Below, piece by piece: positions 9,000 through 18,893 of a DNA stretch of 64,000 bases. The notes under the pieces were generated by a model. It had not been told where the DNA came from. It made no database searches and was given only the letters and a program-made list of their open reading frames with translations. This stretch comes from Streptomyces sp. B21-083 (GTDB lineage Bacteria; Actinomycetota; Actinomycetes; Streptomycetales; Streptomycetaceae). Each line of letters starts with the position of its first letter. The first letter of the stretch is position 1. The position numbers were made by a program, and so were the translations under genes. The DNA is taken from contig NZ_JARUND010000002.1 in the NCBI RefSeq assembly GCF_036898825.1, forward strand, positions 2,542,001-2,606,000. Direction: 5' to 3'.

Positions 9000-10262
9000 T
9001 CAGATGCTCTCCGGGGTCAGGCGTACCTGCTTGGCGGGATCCGCGCCCTCTGGAGAAGTGGTTGTGAGGGCGCTGCCCACCTGCCACTTCTTCCAGTCCA
9101 GGTTCCAGTCGCCGAAGCCGTTGCCGAAGGTCTCCATGGTGTCGCCGGCGGAGTTGACGACCTTGACGACGTCGCCCTCGCGGACGTTGTCGTAGAACCA
9201 CTCGGCGTTGCCGGTGCTCATGCCGGTGCACCCGTGGCTGACGTTGGCGGAGCCCTGGGAGCCCTCGGACCAGGGGGCGGCGTGGACGTACTCGCCGCTC
9301 CAGGTGACCCGGGTGGCGTAGTAGACGGGCAGGTCGTACGAGTCGGCGCTGCCCTCGGCTATGCCGATGCTGGTGCCGCGCATGCGTACGAAGTACTCCT
9401 TGCCGAGTACGACCTTGACGCCGTTGCGGGTGTCGAAGCCGGGCTTGCCCGTGGTGACCGGGATGGTGTTGATCACCTTGTCGTTCTTGTAGACGGTCAT
9501 CTCGTGGGACGACGCGTCCGTTACGGCGATGAGCCGGTCGCCGGTGGTGAACCTCAGGGGCTTGGCCGTGCCGCCCCAGAGCCGGTCGGCGATCTTGAGG
9601 CCGGGCAGGTTGCTGTGCACCTGGACGGTGGCCTTGGCGGGCCAGTACTCCTTGGGCCGGTAGTGGAGTTCCTTGTCGTCCACCCAGTGCCACGCGCCCT
9701 CGGTGGTGGGGGTCGAGTCCACCTTGAGGGCGCGCTCGACTATCGCGCGCTGCGCCTTTCCCCGTACGGGTTCGCTGAGTTGGGCGGTCACTGGCTGGCC
9801 CACGCCATAGGTGCCCGCCTTGGGGCCGAACGTGACGTTCAGGCGCTTCTTGGTGGTCGGCCTGCTGGTGTCGAAGGTGCGCGTATCGCGGCCGGGGGCG
9901 CCGTCCTCGTCCTCCGTGCTCACCCGGACCGTGTAGCGGGCTCCTGCGGCCAGCGGGGAGGTGCTGTGCCAGCGGCTGCCGTCGGCGGAGAGTTCGCCCG
10001 CCACGTAGCGTCCTGCGGCGTCGACGGCCGTGACGTCCGTGATGCGGTCGTCCGAGTCGTCGGAGGTGACCTCCAGGGGTTTGTCGGGGTCGGCCTTCTT
10101 GCCGTCGCCGACGGAACCGCCGAAGGAGATCTGCTCAGCGGCGTCGTACGGCTCCGCCGAGAGGGGGTGGCCGTCGGAGCCGCAGGCGGTGGCGGACGCG
10201 CCCAGGGCGGCCACCAGGAGGGTGCAGCTGACGACCGTACGGTTACGCGGTGAGTGCCTCAT
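9000..10262 (-). CDS. Lipoprotein L,D-transpeptidase (YkuD family)
   Basis: Extracytoplasmic enzyme that forms 3-3 cross-links in peptidoglycan or attaches proteins to it. It has 420 residues: a lipoprotein signal with lipobox SATAC (C27 lipidated), two Ig-like domains (about 40-290) and a C-terminal YkuD catalytic domain with the SHGCTGM motif (nucleophile C345). This layout resembles the mycobacterial Ldt enzymes. It lies downstream of the ctaCDF terminator on the same strand, probably with its own promoter. Confidence 0.93.
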   Translation of the reverse strand: MRHSPRNRTVVSCTLLVAALGASATACGSDGHPLSAEPYDAAEQISFGGSVGDGKKADPDKPLEVTSDDSDDRITDVTAVDAAGRYVAGELSADGSRWHSTSPLAAGARYTVRVSTEDEDGAPGRDTRTFDTSRPTTKKRLNVTFGPKAGTYGVGQPVTAQLSEPVRGKAQRAIVERALKVDSTPTTEGAWHWVDDKELHYRPKEYWPAKATVQVHSNLPGLKIADRLWGGTAKPLRFTTGDRLIAVTDASSHEMTVYKNDKVINTIPVTTGKPGFDTRNGVKVVLGKEYFVRMRGTSIGIAEGSADSYDLPVYYATRVTWSGEYVHAAPWSEGSQGSANVSHGCTGMSTGNAEWFYDNVREGDVVKVVNSAGDTMETFGNGFGDWNLDWKKWQVGSALTTTSPEGADPAKQVRLTPESI

Positions 10263-10338
10263 GCCCTCACGCTAAGAACGTGCGTCGTCCTCGGCGCGGC
10301 GGGTGATCCGTGCGAGGGAACGAGGGTGTGGCAAAAGA

Positions 10339-10376
10339 GGGAGCCCGGACCCTCCTGACGGAGTGTCCGGGCTCCC
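10339..10376 (-). terminator. Rho-independent terminator of ctaCDF
   Basis: Twelve-bp stem (GGGAGCCCGGAC / GTCCGGGCTCCC) with a 14-base loop. On the minus strand it is followed by TCTTTTG, a U-rich tail. Confidence 0.85.
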
Positions 10377-10392
10377 CTGAGCGCCGAGCGTG

Positions 10393-10791
10393 TTACTGGG
10401 TGCGGTTCTCACCGCGGTAGTACTCGAAGACCCAGCCCCACAGGCCGATCAGGAGCATGGGGGCCGAGAAGAACGCCAGCCACCAGCCGATCGCGACGCT
10501 CAGGAACAGGAGCGCGCCACCGATGCCCAGCGCGAGCGGCTGCCAGCTGTGCGGGCTGAAGAACCCGACCTCGCCGGCGTCGTCCGCGACGTCCGCCTCC
10601 TTGTTGTCCTGCGCGCCCACGTCGACCCGCCGGGCCGTGAAGGCCAGGTAGTAGCCGACCATGATGCACAGGCCGAAGGCCAGGAAGAGCGCCGTGGTGC
10701 CCGCCGGCTCCTTCGACCACACGCCGTAGACGATCGCCATGGCGAGGACGAAGACGGCGAGCCAGATGAACATCTTGCCCTGGACCTTCAC
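10393..10791 (-). CDS. ctaF: Cytochrome c oxidase subunit 4 (actinobacterial CtaF)
   Basis: Small membrane subunit specific to actinobacterial aa3 oxidase, with 132 residues and about four helices (roughly 7-25, 32-50, 75-95 and 100-120). It starts with GTG overlapping the ctaD stop (GTGA, 10788-10791), which indicates coupled translation. It is the last gene of ctaCDF before a terminator. Confidence 0.94.
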   Translation of the reverse strand: MKVQGKMFIWLAVFVLAMAIVYGVWSKEPAGTTALFLAFGLCIMVGYYLAFTARRVDVGAQDNKEADVADDAGEVGFFSPHSWQPLALGIGGALLFLSVAIGWWLAFFSAPMLLIGLWGWVFEYYRGENRTQ

Positions 10792-12524
10792 TTGCCCGCC
10801 TCCTTGCCGCCGGCGAGAGCCTTCTCGCCGTGACCGGCGTTCTCCAGCTGGTCCAGCGCTGCGATCTCAGGGTGGTGCAGGTCGAACGCCGGGGATTCGC
10901 TGCGGATCCGCGGCAGGGTGAGGAAGTTGTGCCGCGGGGGCGGGCAAGAGGTGGCCCACTCCAGCGAACGGCCGTAACCCCACGGGTCGTCGACCTCGAC
11001 CTTCTTGCCGTACTTCGCGGTCTTCCACACGTTGTAGAGGAACGGGAGCACGGACAGACCGAGCAGGAACGAGCTGATCGTCGAGATCGTGTTCAGCGCG
11101 GTGAAACCGTCCGCCGCGAGGTAGTCCGCGTACCGGCGCGGCATACCCTCGGCGCCCAGCCAGTGCTGGACGAGGAAGGTGCCGTGGAAGCCGATGAACA
11201 GGGTCCAGAACGTGATCTTGCCGAGGCGTTCGTCGAGCATCTTGCCGGTCATCTTCGGCCACCAGAAGTGGAAGCCGGAGAACATCGCGAACACGACCGT
11301 ACCGAACACCACGTAGTGGAAGTGCGCCACCACGAAGTAGGAGTCCGAGACGTGGAAGTCCATCGGCGGCGACGCCAGGATGACACCGGTCAGACCACCG
11401 AAGGTGAAGGTGATCAGGAAGCCGGTGGCCCACAGCATCGGGGTCTCGAAACTCAGTGACCCCTTCCACATCGTTCCGATCCAGTTGAAGAACTTCACGC
11501 CCGTCGGTACGGCGATGAGGAACGTCATGAAGGAGAAGAACGGCAGGAGGACTCCGCCGGTGACGTACATGTGGTGGGCCCACACCGTCACGGACAGACC
11601 CGCGATGGCGATGGTCGCGCCGATCAGGCCCATGTAGCCGAACATCGGCTTGCGGGAGAAGACCGGGATGACCTCGGAGATGATGCCGAAGAACGGCAGC
11701 GCGATGATGTACACCTCTGGATGCCCGAAGAACCAGAACAGGTGCTGCCACAAGAGGGCACCACCGTTCGCGGCATCGAAGATGTGTGCGCCGAATTTCC
11801 GATCCGCCTCCAGCGCGAACAGCGCGGCGGCGAGAACGGGGAAGGCCAGCAGGACCAGGACCGCGGTCAGCAGCACGTTCCACACGAAGATCGGCATACG
11901 GAACATGGTCATGCCCGGTGCGCGCATGCAGATGATCGTGGTGATGAAGTTGACCGCGCCGAGGATGGTACCGAAGCCGGAGAAGGCCAGCCCCATGATC
12001 CACAGGTCGGCGCCGATGCCCGGGGAGCGCACGGCGTCGGAGAGCGGCGAGTAGGCGAACCAGCCGAAGTCGGCAGCACCCGAGGGGGTGAGGAACCCGC
12101 CGACCGCGATGGTCGAGCCGAACAGGTACAGCCAGTAGGCGAACATGTTCAGCCGCGGGAACGCGACGTCGGGGGCGCCGATCTGCAGCGGCATGATCCA
12201 GTTGGTGAAACCGGCGAACAGCGGCGTCGCGAACATCAGCAGCATGATCGTGCCGTGCATCGTGAACGCCTGGTTGAACTGCTCGTTCGACATGATCTGC
12301 AGACCCGGCCGGGCCAGCTCGGCGCGCATGAACAGCGCCATCACGCCACCGATGCAGAAGAACGCGAACGACGTCACCAGATACAGCGTGCCGATCGTCT
12401 TGTGGTCAGTGGTGGTGAGCCACTTGATGACCACGTTGCCGGGCTGCTTGCGCCGTACCGGCAGCTCGTTCTCGTACGAGTCCTCAGCTGCGGCGGCACC
12501 CTGGGGTTCGTTGGTGATGCTCAC
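10788..12524 (-). CDS. ctaD: Cytochrome c oxidase subunit I
   Basis: Catalytic subunit of the aa3 oxidase, holding heme a and the heme a3-CuB centre. It has 578 residues and twelve helices. Visible motifs include [24 protein letters not shown] (CuB histidine and the cross-linked tyrosine region), [10 protein letters not shown] (CuB HH pair) and [11 protein letters not shown] (heme histidines). The start is GTG 12524, overlapping the ctaC stop. The longer frame to 12698 is a shadow of ctaC. Confidence 0.97.
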   Translation of the reverse strand: MSITNEPQGAAAAEDSYENELPVRRKQPGNVVIKWLTTTDHKTIGTLYLVTSFAFFCIGGVMALFMRAELARPGLQIMSNEQFNQAFTMHGTIMLLMFATPLFAGFTNWIMPLQIGAPDVAFPRLNMFAYWLYLFGSTIAVGGFLTPSGAADFGWFAYSPLSDAVRSPGIGADLWIMGLAFSGFGTILGAVNFITTIICMRAPGMTMFRMPIFVWNVLLTAVLVLLAFPVLAAALFALEADRKFGAHIFDAANGGALLWQHLFWFFGHPEVYIIALPFFGIISEVIPVFSRKPMFGYMGLIGATIAIAGLSVTVWAHHMYVTGGVLLPFFSFMTFLIAVPTGVKFFNWIGTMWKGSLSFETPMLWATGFLITFTFGGLTGVILASPPMDFHVSDSYFVVAHFHYVVFGTVVFAMFSGFHFWWPKMTGKMLDERLGKITFWTLFIGFHGTFLVQHWLGAEGMPRRYADYLAADGFTALNTISTISSFLLGLSVLPFLYNVWKTAKYGKKVEVDDPWGYGRSLEWATSCPPPRHNFLTLPRIRSESPAFDLHHPEIAALDQLENAGHGEKALAGGKEAGK

Positions 12525-13513
12525 AGGTTTGTCGTCTCCCGGTTCTTCTCGTGGCTCGTCTGCGCGATGCCGGCGGGAATGTAACCGGTCTGCCCCTTCT
12601 TCGCGAGGTCCTTGAGGTGCTTCTCGTAGAGCTCGGGGGAGACGACCTTCACGTTGAACAGCATCCGGGAGTGGTCGACGCCGCAGAGCTCCGCGCACTT
12701 GCCCATGAAGGTGCCCTCCTTGTTGGGGGTCACCTGGAAGGCGTTGGTGTGGCCCGGGATGACGTCCTGCTTCATCAGGAACGGCACCACCCAGAAGGAG
12801 TGGATGACGTCACGCGAGGTGAGGACGAAGCGGACCGTCTTGCCCTTGGGGAGCCAGAGAGTCGGACCGGGGTTGTGCGTGTCCGGATCCTTCGTGCCAG
12901 GCGTGCCGACGTCGTAGACGCCACCCGCGTTGGCCGGGAAGTCCTTCTTGAACCGGTCCGGAATGGCGGCCAGGTTCGCGTCGGTGTTCGCGTTTCCGGT
13001 GGAACCCGGGACGTTCTCGATGTAGTTGAAGCCCCAGCTCCACTGGAAGCCCACGACGTTGACCGTGAGGTCGGGCTTCTTGGAGGTGTCGAGGAGCTTC
13101 GACTCGTCACGTGCCGTGAAGTAGAAGAGCACCGAGACGATGATCAGCGGAACCACGGTGTACAGCGCCTCGATGGGCATGTTGTACCGGGTCTGCGGAG
13201 GTACTTCGACCTTGGTGCGGCTGCGCCGGTGGAACATGGCGCTCCACAGGATCAGGCCCCAGACCAGCACGCCGGTGGCGAGCGCGGCTGCCCAGGATCC
13301 CTGCCACAGGGAGAGGATCCGCGGAGCCTCTTCCGTGGTCGGGGTGGGCATACCAAGGCGGGGGAAGTCCTTGTATGTGCAACCGGTCGCGGTCGCGAGG
13401 ACCAGGCCCGCAGTCAATGCCTGCAGCAGCTTCCGCCGCAACGGGCGCCGCGGCGTGGGGGTACCGCCCGCGCCCCCCAGGGCGTGGGGGAGGTCGGAGC
13501 CGTTGGGACTCAC
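12521..13513 (-). CDS. ctaC: Cytochrome c oxidase subunit II
   Basis: Carries the CuA centre that receives electrons from QcrC. It has 330 residues, with a lipoprotein-like signal ending in ATGC, two transmembrane helices (about 72-92 and 117-135) and a cupredoxin domain. The CuA ligands are in [12 protein letters not shown] (C273, C277, H281, M284). GTG start at 13513. First gene of ctaCDF. The 318-base upstream region is shared with a divergent desulfurase gene. Confidence 0.96.
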   Translation of the reverse strand: MSPNGSDLPHALGGAGGTPTPRRPLRRKLLQALTAGLVLATATGCTYKDFPRLGMPTPTTEEAPRILSLWQGSWAAALATGVLVWGLILWSAMFHRRSRTKVEVPPQTRYNMPIEALYTVVPLIIVSVLFYFTARDESKLLDTSKKPDLTVNVVGFQWSWGFNYIENVPGSTGNANTDANLAAIPDRFKKDFPANAGGVYDVGTPGTKDPDTHNPGPTLWLPKGKTVRFVLTSRDVIHSFWVVPFLMKQDVIPGHTNAFQVTPNKEGTFMGKCAELCGVDHSRMLFNVKVVSPELYEKHLKDLAKKGQTGYIPAGIAQTSHEKNRETTNL

Positions 13514-13830
13514 GTAGCGCCTTCCCGAGAGTCTCGCCCGCGCGGATTGGCTGCGGCCTGCCTACTCGGTGGTCGGTCGCCGCCCTGCGTCGGGCAGGGG
13601 TTTGGATGTTTATGCGGACCAAACCCTACTGGACGCAATTTGGGGTCGCGCGGGGAGGGTCCCCAACGCGCCGGGGGTCACCCCGAAGGGGGTTGATGAG
13701 CGCGTGGGCGCCTAATGGGGTGGGAGGTTCTGTCAGTTGGCGGGTGCGGGTCGTGTGTGGCTGATCGCGCAGTTCCCCGCGCCCCTTTGGTGGGACCACG
13801 TACCCCTTGGTGAGGACTTAGCGTTGGGGT
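13514..13830. other. Intergenic region between divergent ctaC and desulfurase-TusA genes
   Basis: Holds an 8-bp inverted repeat GGGTTTGG/CCAAACCC (13598-13605 and 13619-13626) around an AT-richer centre that may be part of the ctaC promoter. Repeat A copy 3 lies at 13740-13787. No gene is convincing here. Confidence 0.5.
13740..13787 (+). repeat. Dispersed repeat A, copy 3
   Basis: GCGGGTGCGGGTCGTGTGTGG then TCGCGCAGTTCCCCGCGCCCC. Same subtype as copies 2 and 8. Confidence 0.85.
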
Positions 13831-15207
13831 GTGTCCTACTTCGATGCCGCATCCTCAGCTCCGCTCCACCCTGTTGCCCGGCAGGCTCTGCTGGCCTCGC
13901 TCGATGAGGGGTGGGCGGATCCCGCACGTTTGTACAGGGAGGGGCGGCGGGCTCGGATGTTGTTGGATGCCGCTCGGGAGGCCGCCGCCGAGGCGGTCGG
14001 GTGTCGTTCCGATGAGCTGACGTTCACGTCGTCGGGTACGCGGGCGGTTCACACCGGTATGGCGGGCGCTCTCGCGGGGCGCCGGCGCGTCGGACGTCAC
14101 CTGATCGTGTCAGCGGTCGAACACTCGTCTGTGCTCCATTCGGCGGAGGAGTGGGAGGCGGCGGGCGGCGAGGTGACGACCGTGGCGGTGGATCGCACCG
14201 GTGCCGTGGCCGTCGAGGCGTACGAGGCCGCCGTACGGCCCGACACGGCGTTGGCGTGTCTCCAGTCGGCCAACCACGAGGTGGGGACCGAGCAGCCGGT
14301 GGCGGAGGTGGCCGAGGTGTGCCGGGCGGCCGGGGTGCCGTTGCTGGTGGACGCGGCGCAGTCGCTCGGGTGGGCGGCTGTTCCGGGATCCTGGTCGCTG
14401 CTCGCCGCGAGCGCCCATAAATGGGGTGGGCCGTCCGGGGTCGGACTGCTCGCAGTCCGCAAAGGGGTGCGGTTCGCCGCGCAAGGGCCCTCGGACGAGC
14501 GGGAGTCGGGACGAGCGGCCGGGTTCGAGAACCTGCCGGCGATCGTCGCGGCGGCGGCCTCGTTGCGTGCGGTGCGGGCCGAGGCGGCCCAGGAGGCGGT
14601 GCGGCTGCGGGAGCTGACGGAACGGATCCGGGCGCGGGTGCCCCAACTGGTGGCGGACGTGGAGGTGGTCGGCGATCCGGTGCGGCGGCTGCCCGGTGTC
14701 GTCACCTTCTCCTGTCTCTATGTCGACGGGGAGACACTGCTGCACGAGCTGGACCGCGCCGGTTTCTCCGTTTCCTCCGGGTCGTCCTGTACGAGCAGCA
14801 CGTTGACGCCGAGCCATGTGCTGAGGGCGATGGGGGTGCTGAGCGAGGGCAACGTGCGGGTGTCCTTGCCCGTCGGGACCCCGGCCGAGGAGGTCGACCG
14901 GTTCCTCTCCGCACTGCCGGGCGCGGTGGCGACCGTACGGGAGAAACTGGGCGCGCCGGCTCCGGTGACGGTACGGGAGGAGGGCGCGCTCATCGTGGAC
15001 GCCCTGGGCAAGCGGTGCCCGATCCCGGTGATCGAGCTCGCGAAGGTCATGGACGACGTCCCGGTGGGCGCCACGATCCGCGTCCTCTCGGACGACGAGG
15101 CGGCCCGTCTGGACATCCCGGCGTGGTGCGAGATGCGGGGACAGGAGTACGTGGGCGAGGAGCCGGCGGACCGAGGCGCGGCCTTTGTGGTCCGCCGACT
15201 GAGCTGA
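13831..15207 (+). CDS. Cysteine desulfurase fused to a TusA sulfur-carrier domain
   Basis: A 458-residue fusion. Residues 1-380 form an IscS-like PLP enzyme: SANHEVGT, VDAAQSLGW, PLP lysine K197 in ASAHKWGG, and the catalytic-loop cysteine C320 in SSGSSCTSSTLTPSHVL. Residues about 388-458 are a TusA/SirA domain with the CPxP motif (C396 in LGKRCPIPVIELAK). The desulfurase could thus pass persulfide sulfur to its own carrier domain, for tRNA thiolation, cofactor synthesis or another use. GTG start. It is divergent from ctaC. Confidence 0.92.
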   Translation: MSYFDAASSAPLHPVARQALLASLDEGWADPARLYREGRRARMLLDAAREAAAEAVGCRSDELTFTSSGTRAVHTGMAGALAGRRRVGRHLIVSAVEHSSVLHSAEEWEAAGGEVTTVAVDRTGAVAVEAYEAAVRPDTALACLQSANHEVGTEQPVAEVAEVCRAAGVPLLVDAAQSLGWAAVPGSWSLLAASAHKWGGPSGVGLLAVRKGVRFAAQGPSDERESGRAAGFENLPAIVAAAASLRAVRAEAAQEAVRLRELTERIRARVPQLVADVEVVGDPVRRLPGVVTFSCLYVDGETLLHELDRAGFSVSSGSSCTSSTLTPSHVLRAMGVLSEGNVRVSLPVGTPAEEVDRFLSALPGAVATVREKLGAPAPVTVREEGALIVDALGKRCPIPVIELAKVMDDVPVGATIRVLSDDEAARLDIPAWCEMRGQEYVGEEPADRGAAFVVRRLS

Positions 15208-15220
15208 CCCACCTGCTTCC

Positions 15221-15263
15221 AGGGGCGCGGGGAACTGCGCGACCAGCCCCCACACGCCCGCGG
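15221..15263 (-). repeat. Dispersed repeat A, copy 4 (inverted)
   Basis: On the minus strand it reads GCGGGCGTGTGGGGGCTGG then TCGCGCAGTTCCCCGCGCCCC. Second subtype, shared with copies 5-7. It fills the gap between convergent genes. Confidence 0.85.
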
Positions 15264-15271
15264 ACTACGAA

Positions 15272-16246
15272 TCAGCCCAGATGCCCCTGAACCTCCACCG
15301 CGGCCTCATCCCCGTACGCCTTACGGAAACGGTCCATGAAGTTGGCGCGCCGGAGGGTGTACTCCTGCGTACCCACCGTCTCGATGACGAGAGTCGCCAG
15401 CATGCAGCCGACCTGCGCCGCCCGCTCCAGCGAGACGCCCCAGGCCAGGCCCGACAGGAACCCCGCGCGGAACGCGTCGCCGACGCCCGTGGGCTCGACC
15501 TTGGCCTCCTCGTCCGGGCAGCCGACCTCGATCGGCTCCTCGCCGACCCGCTCGATGCGTACGCCACGGGCACCGAGGGTGGTCACCCGGGTGCCGACCT
15601 TGGTGAGGATCTCGGCGTCGGACCAGCCGGTCTTCGACTCGATGAGGCCCTTCTCGTACTCGTTCGAGAAGAGGTACGCGGCGCCTTCCAGCAGGACCTT
15701 GATGTCGTCGCCGCCCATACGGGCGATCTGCTGGGAGAAGTCGGCGGCGAACGGGATGGACCGCGCGCGGCACTCCTCGGTGTGGCGGAGCATCGCCTCC
15801 GGGTCGTCCGCGCCGATCGAGACCAGGTCGAGGCCGCCGACGCGGTCGGCGACGGTCTTCAGCTCGATCAGCCGGGCCTCGCTCATGGCGCCGGTGTAGA
15901 AGGAGCCGATCTGGTTGTGGTCGGCGTCGTTGGTGCACACGAAACGGGCGGTGTGCAGCGTCTCGGAGATCCGCACCGATTCGGTGTCCACTCCGTGGCG
16001 GTCGAGCCAGGCGCGGTACTCGTCGAAGTCGGCGCCGGCGGCCCCGACCAGGATCGGCTTGGTGCCGAGCTGGCCCATGCCGAAGGCGATGTTCGCGCCC
16101 ACGCCACCCCGGCGTACGTCGAGGTTGTCGACCAGGAAGGAGAGCGAGACCGTGTGCAGCTGGTCCGCGACGAGCTGGTCGGCGAAACGGCCGGGGAAGG
16201 TCATGAGGTGGTCGGTTGCGATGGAGCCGGTGACTGCGATACGCAC
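15272..16246 (-). CDS. adoK: Adenosine kinase (PfkB/ribokinase family)
   Basis: Phosphorylates adenosine to AMP in purine salvage, which also clears the adenosine produced by the SAM cycle. The 324 residues match mycobacterial AdoK in length and sequence style: AVTGSIATDHLMTFPGRF at the N-terminus, RRGGVGANIAFGMG, and the catalytic PTGVGDAFRAGFLSG (aspartate base). The start is GTG 16246. Upstream frame to 16369 is unsupported. Confidence 0.9.
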   Translation of the reverse strand: MRIAVTGSIATDHLMTFPGRFADQLVADQLHTVSLSFLVDNLDVRRGGVGANIAFGMGQLGTKPILVGAAGADFDEYRAWLDRHGVDTESVRISETLHTARFVCTNDADHNQIGSFYTGAMSEARLIELKTVADRVGGLDLVSIGADDPEAMLRHTEECRARSIPFAADFSQQIARMGGDDIKVLLEGAAYLFSNEYEKGLIESKTGWSDAEILTKVGTRVTTLGARGVRIERVGEEPIEVGCPDEEAKVEPTGVGDAFRAGFLSGLAWGVSLERAAQVGCMLATLVIETVGTQEYTLRRANFMDRFRKAYGDEAAVEVQGHLG

Positions 16247-16380
16247 GGCGAGGACACTCTCCTGCGAGGGGAAGGGTGATTGACAGTTCACGCTACCCGG
16301 TCGGCCCGCGTCCGCTGTAGCGGCAAAACTACCCGATAGTAGATCTTTCTCGGCCGGGATGCGGTGCATACGGTTCCGGT

Positions 16381-16626
16381 ATGACGAACTTCAAGGTCCA
16401 TCAGGCCCTTCAGGTCCAGCAGGTGCACTCGGGACCGGGTGCCGCCCCGCACGACCTCGAAGGGGATCTGGCCTCCCTGCGTGGCGACTGCGCGCGGATG
16501 GCCCCGCACTGGACGGCCCCGGACCGGATCACCGCCTCGCCCGTCTCCCCGTCCCGTATCCACGGGGTGACCGTCCCGCCCGCCTCGGCGCGGCTGGTGG
16601 ACGCGATGCCGGAGTACGGCGACTGA
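16381..16626 (+). CDS. Small hypothetical protein
   Basis: An 81-residue frame with strong G/C third-position bias throughout, so probably coding. It has no signal peptide, membrane segment or known motif. No good ribosome site precedes the ATG (CGGTTCCGGT), so it may be leaderless or start elsewhere. It lies between adoK (divergent) and a secreted-protein gene. I do not recognise it. Confidence 0.5.
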   Translation: MTNFKVHQALQVQQVHSGPGAAPHDLEGDLASLRGDCARMAPHWTAPDRITASPVSPSRIHGVTVPPASARLVDAMPEYGD

Positions 16627-16806
16627 CGGGCCGGGAGCGACAGCACTCCGTCGACCAGCGCTCGACGGGAACCGTGCGCTCCCCCGCCGCGTCCCATCGC
16701 TGTCCCCCGTAAAGAGGACACGGTGTACGACCCGTCGGTGCCTGTCGGTGACAGGGCTGGGCCGGTCGGGACAGCCGGGACAGCTGGGAGCCGAAGGAGC
16801 GATGCG

Positions 16807-18438
16807 GTGAACACCGAGCGACCCGATCACGACGACGATGCCGGCGACGACGCCGGGAAGGCGACCACCGGGGTCGGCAGCGGCGGCACCACGGAGGGCA
16901 CCGCCGGGCCCGCGCCGGAGGAGAGCGGTGCCGAGCGCCCGGCCCGGCGCCGGTCCCCGGTGCTCGTCGCCTCGGTCGCCGCCGCGGTGCTGCTCGTCGG
17001 GGGCGGCGGGGCGTACCTCGCCACCAGCGCGGTCGGCGGCTCGAACGACGACGACCGTACGGGCGCCTCCGCGCCGGGCGGCGACGGCACCACTCCCCCG
17101 CCGCTGGCCCTCGACGGTTACCCCGAGGGTGGTGACATGAGTGGCACCGGCGGCTCGAACGGCATCGCGCCCGGCGAGCCCGATCCGAACGGCGTGACCT
17201 ACCGGGCGACCGGCACGCTGCCCGCCGGGCCCGCGTCGGCGCCGGTGTACACGACGGCGAAGAACGCCGAGGGAGAGATCACGGCCGCCGAGGTGACCCG
17301 GCTGGCCAAGGCCCTCGGCGTCGTGGGGAAGCCGGTGGCGAAGGCCGAGGACTGGCTGGTCGGCACGGCGCAGGACGGGACCGGTCCCTTCCTGCGGGTG
17401 AACAAGCACGCGCCGGGGACCTGGTCCTTCAGCCGGTACCTGCTCGGCGGGCCAGACAACTGCGGGAGCACGACCATGTGCGCGCAGAAATCCTCCGCCG
17501 ACGGGACGACCGTCGATCCGGTGAGCGAGTCGGCGGCGAAGAAGGCCGCGGCGCCGGTGCTGAAGGCGGTCGGCCAGGACGACGCGAAGCTGGACCTCAG
17601 CCAGGTTGTGGGCACCCAGCGGGTGGTGAACGCCGATCCGGTGGTCGGCGGGCTGCCCACCTACGGCTGGACGACCGGCCTCCAGATCAGCGCGCAGGGC
17701 GAAGTGGTGTCCGGCAGCGGCCAGTTGTCGACGCCGGTGAAGGGCGACACGTATCCGGTGCTCGGCGCGAAGGCCACTCTGGCCCTGCTCAACGAGCCGG
17801 GTGCGGTGGCGACTCCCGAGCACCGCATGGGTATAGGGGGCTGCGCCAGCCCCGTACCGCTGAAGGACCGCCTGGAGGCGCCGTGCGGTACGACTACGCG
17901 GACGACGGGGCAGAAGGAGTCGCTCACCGTCGACAAGGCGGTGTTCGGGCTGGCCTCGCACTCCGTGGCGGGGCGGCCGGCGCTGGTGCCGTCGTGGCTG
18001 TTCGAGGTACGGGCGCAGGGTGCCGCGAAGGGTCACACGGTGACGTATCCGGCGGTCGACCCCCGCTATCTGGCCGGTTCCGGTTCCGGGACGAGCGTGG
18101 AGCCGTCCCCGACGGCCACACCGACCGCGCCGGGCGACGAGCCGACGCCCGGGACGACGACACGGGACATGAAGATCGAGGGCTACACGGTCTCCGGCGA
18201 CGGCAAGGAGCTGACCGTGGGCTTCTGGGGCGGGGTGTGCAGCACGTACGCGGCGTCGGCGAAGGAGGACGGGAAGGTGACGGTGACCGTGACCTCGACG
18301 ACCAAGAAGGGCAAGATCTGCATCATGCTCGCCAAGGCGACGTACGAGACGGTGCGGTTGGACCAGCCGCTGGGTGACCGGAAGGTCGCGGGTCCGGACG
18401 GGCAGGCGATCCCCGAGGGCGATTTCGCGCAGAGGTAG
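16807..18438 (+). CDS. Membrane-anchored large extracytoplasmic protein, function unknown
   Basis: A 543-residue product from GTG 16807, where AGGAG sits seven bases upstream. An alternative GTG at 16723 also has a purine-rich stretch before it. The N-terminus is acidic and low-complexity, followed by one membrane helix (about 50-72, SPVLVASVAAAVLLVGGGGAYL), a Gly/Ser/Asp linker and a soluble domain with several cysteines (CGSTTMC, GGCASP, GVCSTY, KICIML). A Ser/Thr/Pro linker splits off a C-terminal beta-rich module. No catalytic motif is evident. Location outside the membrane is inferred. Confidence 0.8.
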   Translation: MNTERPDHDDDAGDDAGKATTGVGSGGTTEGTAGPAPEESGAERPARRRSPVLVASVAAAVLLVGGGGAYLATSAVGGSNDDDRTGASAPGGDGTTPPPLALDGYPEGGDMSGTGGSNGIAPGEPDPNGVTYRATGTLPAGPASAPVYTTAKNAEGEITAAEVTRLAKALGVVGKPVAKAEDWLVGTAQDGTGPFLRVNKHAPGTWSFSRYLLGGPDNCGSTTMCAQKSSADGTTVDPVSESAAKKAAAPVLKAVGQDDAKLDLSQVVGTQRVVNADPVVGGLPTYGWTTGLQISAQGEVVSGSGQLSTPVKGDTYPVLGAKATLALLNEPGAVATPEHRMGIGGCASPVPLKDRLEAPCGTTTRTTGQKESLTVDKAVFGLASHSVAGRPALVPSWLFEVRAQGAAKGHTVTYPAVDPRYLAGSGSGTSVEPSPTATPTAPGDEPTPGTTTRDMKIEGYTVSGDGKELTVGFWGGVCSTYAASAKEDGKVTVTVTSTTKKGKICIMLAKATYETVRLDQPLGDRKVAGPDGQAIPEGDFAQR

Positions 18439-18454
18439 CCGTCTGTGGGCCCTG

Positions 18455-18507
18455 GTACGCGTGAAGGCGGCGCCCCCGTCGGAGGGGGGCGCCGCCTTCA
18501 CGCGTAC
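18455..18507. terminator. Bidirectional terminator hairpin
   Basis: Perfect inverted repeat with about 23-base arms (left arm 18455-18477, starting GTACGCGTGAAGGCGG) and a 6-7 base loop, between two convergent genes. Confidence 0.9.
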
Positions 18508-18536
18508 GACGTGCGTATGAGTCTCTGAGTCTGGGC

Positions 18537-18893
18537 TCAGCTGAAGGAGTCACCGCAGGCGCAGGAACCCGTCGCGTTCGGGTTGTCGATCGTGAAGCCC
18601 TGCTTCTCGATGGTGTCGACGAAGTCGATCGAGGCGCCGCCGAGGTAGGGAGCGCTCATACGGTCGGTGACGACCTTGACGCCGTCGAAGTCCTTGACGA
18701 CGTCACCGTCGAGGGAACGCTCGTCGAAGAACAGCTGGTAGCGCAGACCCGAGCAACCGCCGGGCTGAACCGCGACACGCAGGGCGAGGTCCTCGCGGCC
18801 TTCCTGGTCGAGCAGGGCCTTGACCTTCGCCGCGGCGGCGTCGGACAGGATGATGCCGTCGGTGACGGTGCTGGTCTCGTCCGATACGGACAT
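18537..18893 (-). CDS. erpA: A-type iron-sulfur carrier (HesB/IscA family)
   Basis: Delivers Fe-S clusters to target apo-proteins. The 118 residues have the three conserved cysteines: C47 in PGGCSGLRY and C111/C113 in GSCACGDSF at the C-terminus. GGGAGA precedes the ATG. It is divergent from nadA, whose product needs a 4Fe-4S cluster, which fits its role. The ErpA-type name is chosen by similarity. Confidence 0.93.
   Translation of the reverse strand: MSVSDETSTVTDGIILSDAAAAKVKALLDQEGREDLALRVAVQPGGCSGLRYQLFFDERSLDGDVVKDFDGVKVVTDRMSAPYLGGASIDFVDTIEKQGFTIDNPNATGSCACGDSFS

Noticed and set aside
10788..12698. Extended ctaD start giving a 636-residue protein
   Set aside because: The extra 58 residues are an out-of-frame reading of ctaC. 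GTG 12524 overlaps the ctaC stop and gives the expected N-terminus.
16288..18501. 737-codon minus-strand frame opposite the anchored extracytoplasmic protein
   Set aside because: Arg/His-rich shadow without motifs. The plus-strand product has a membrane anchor and good starts.
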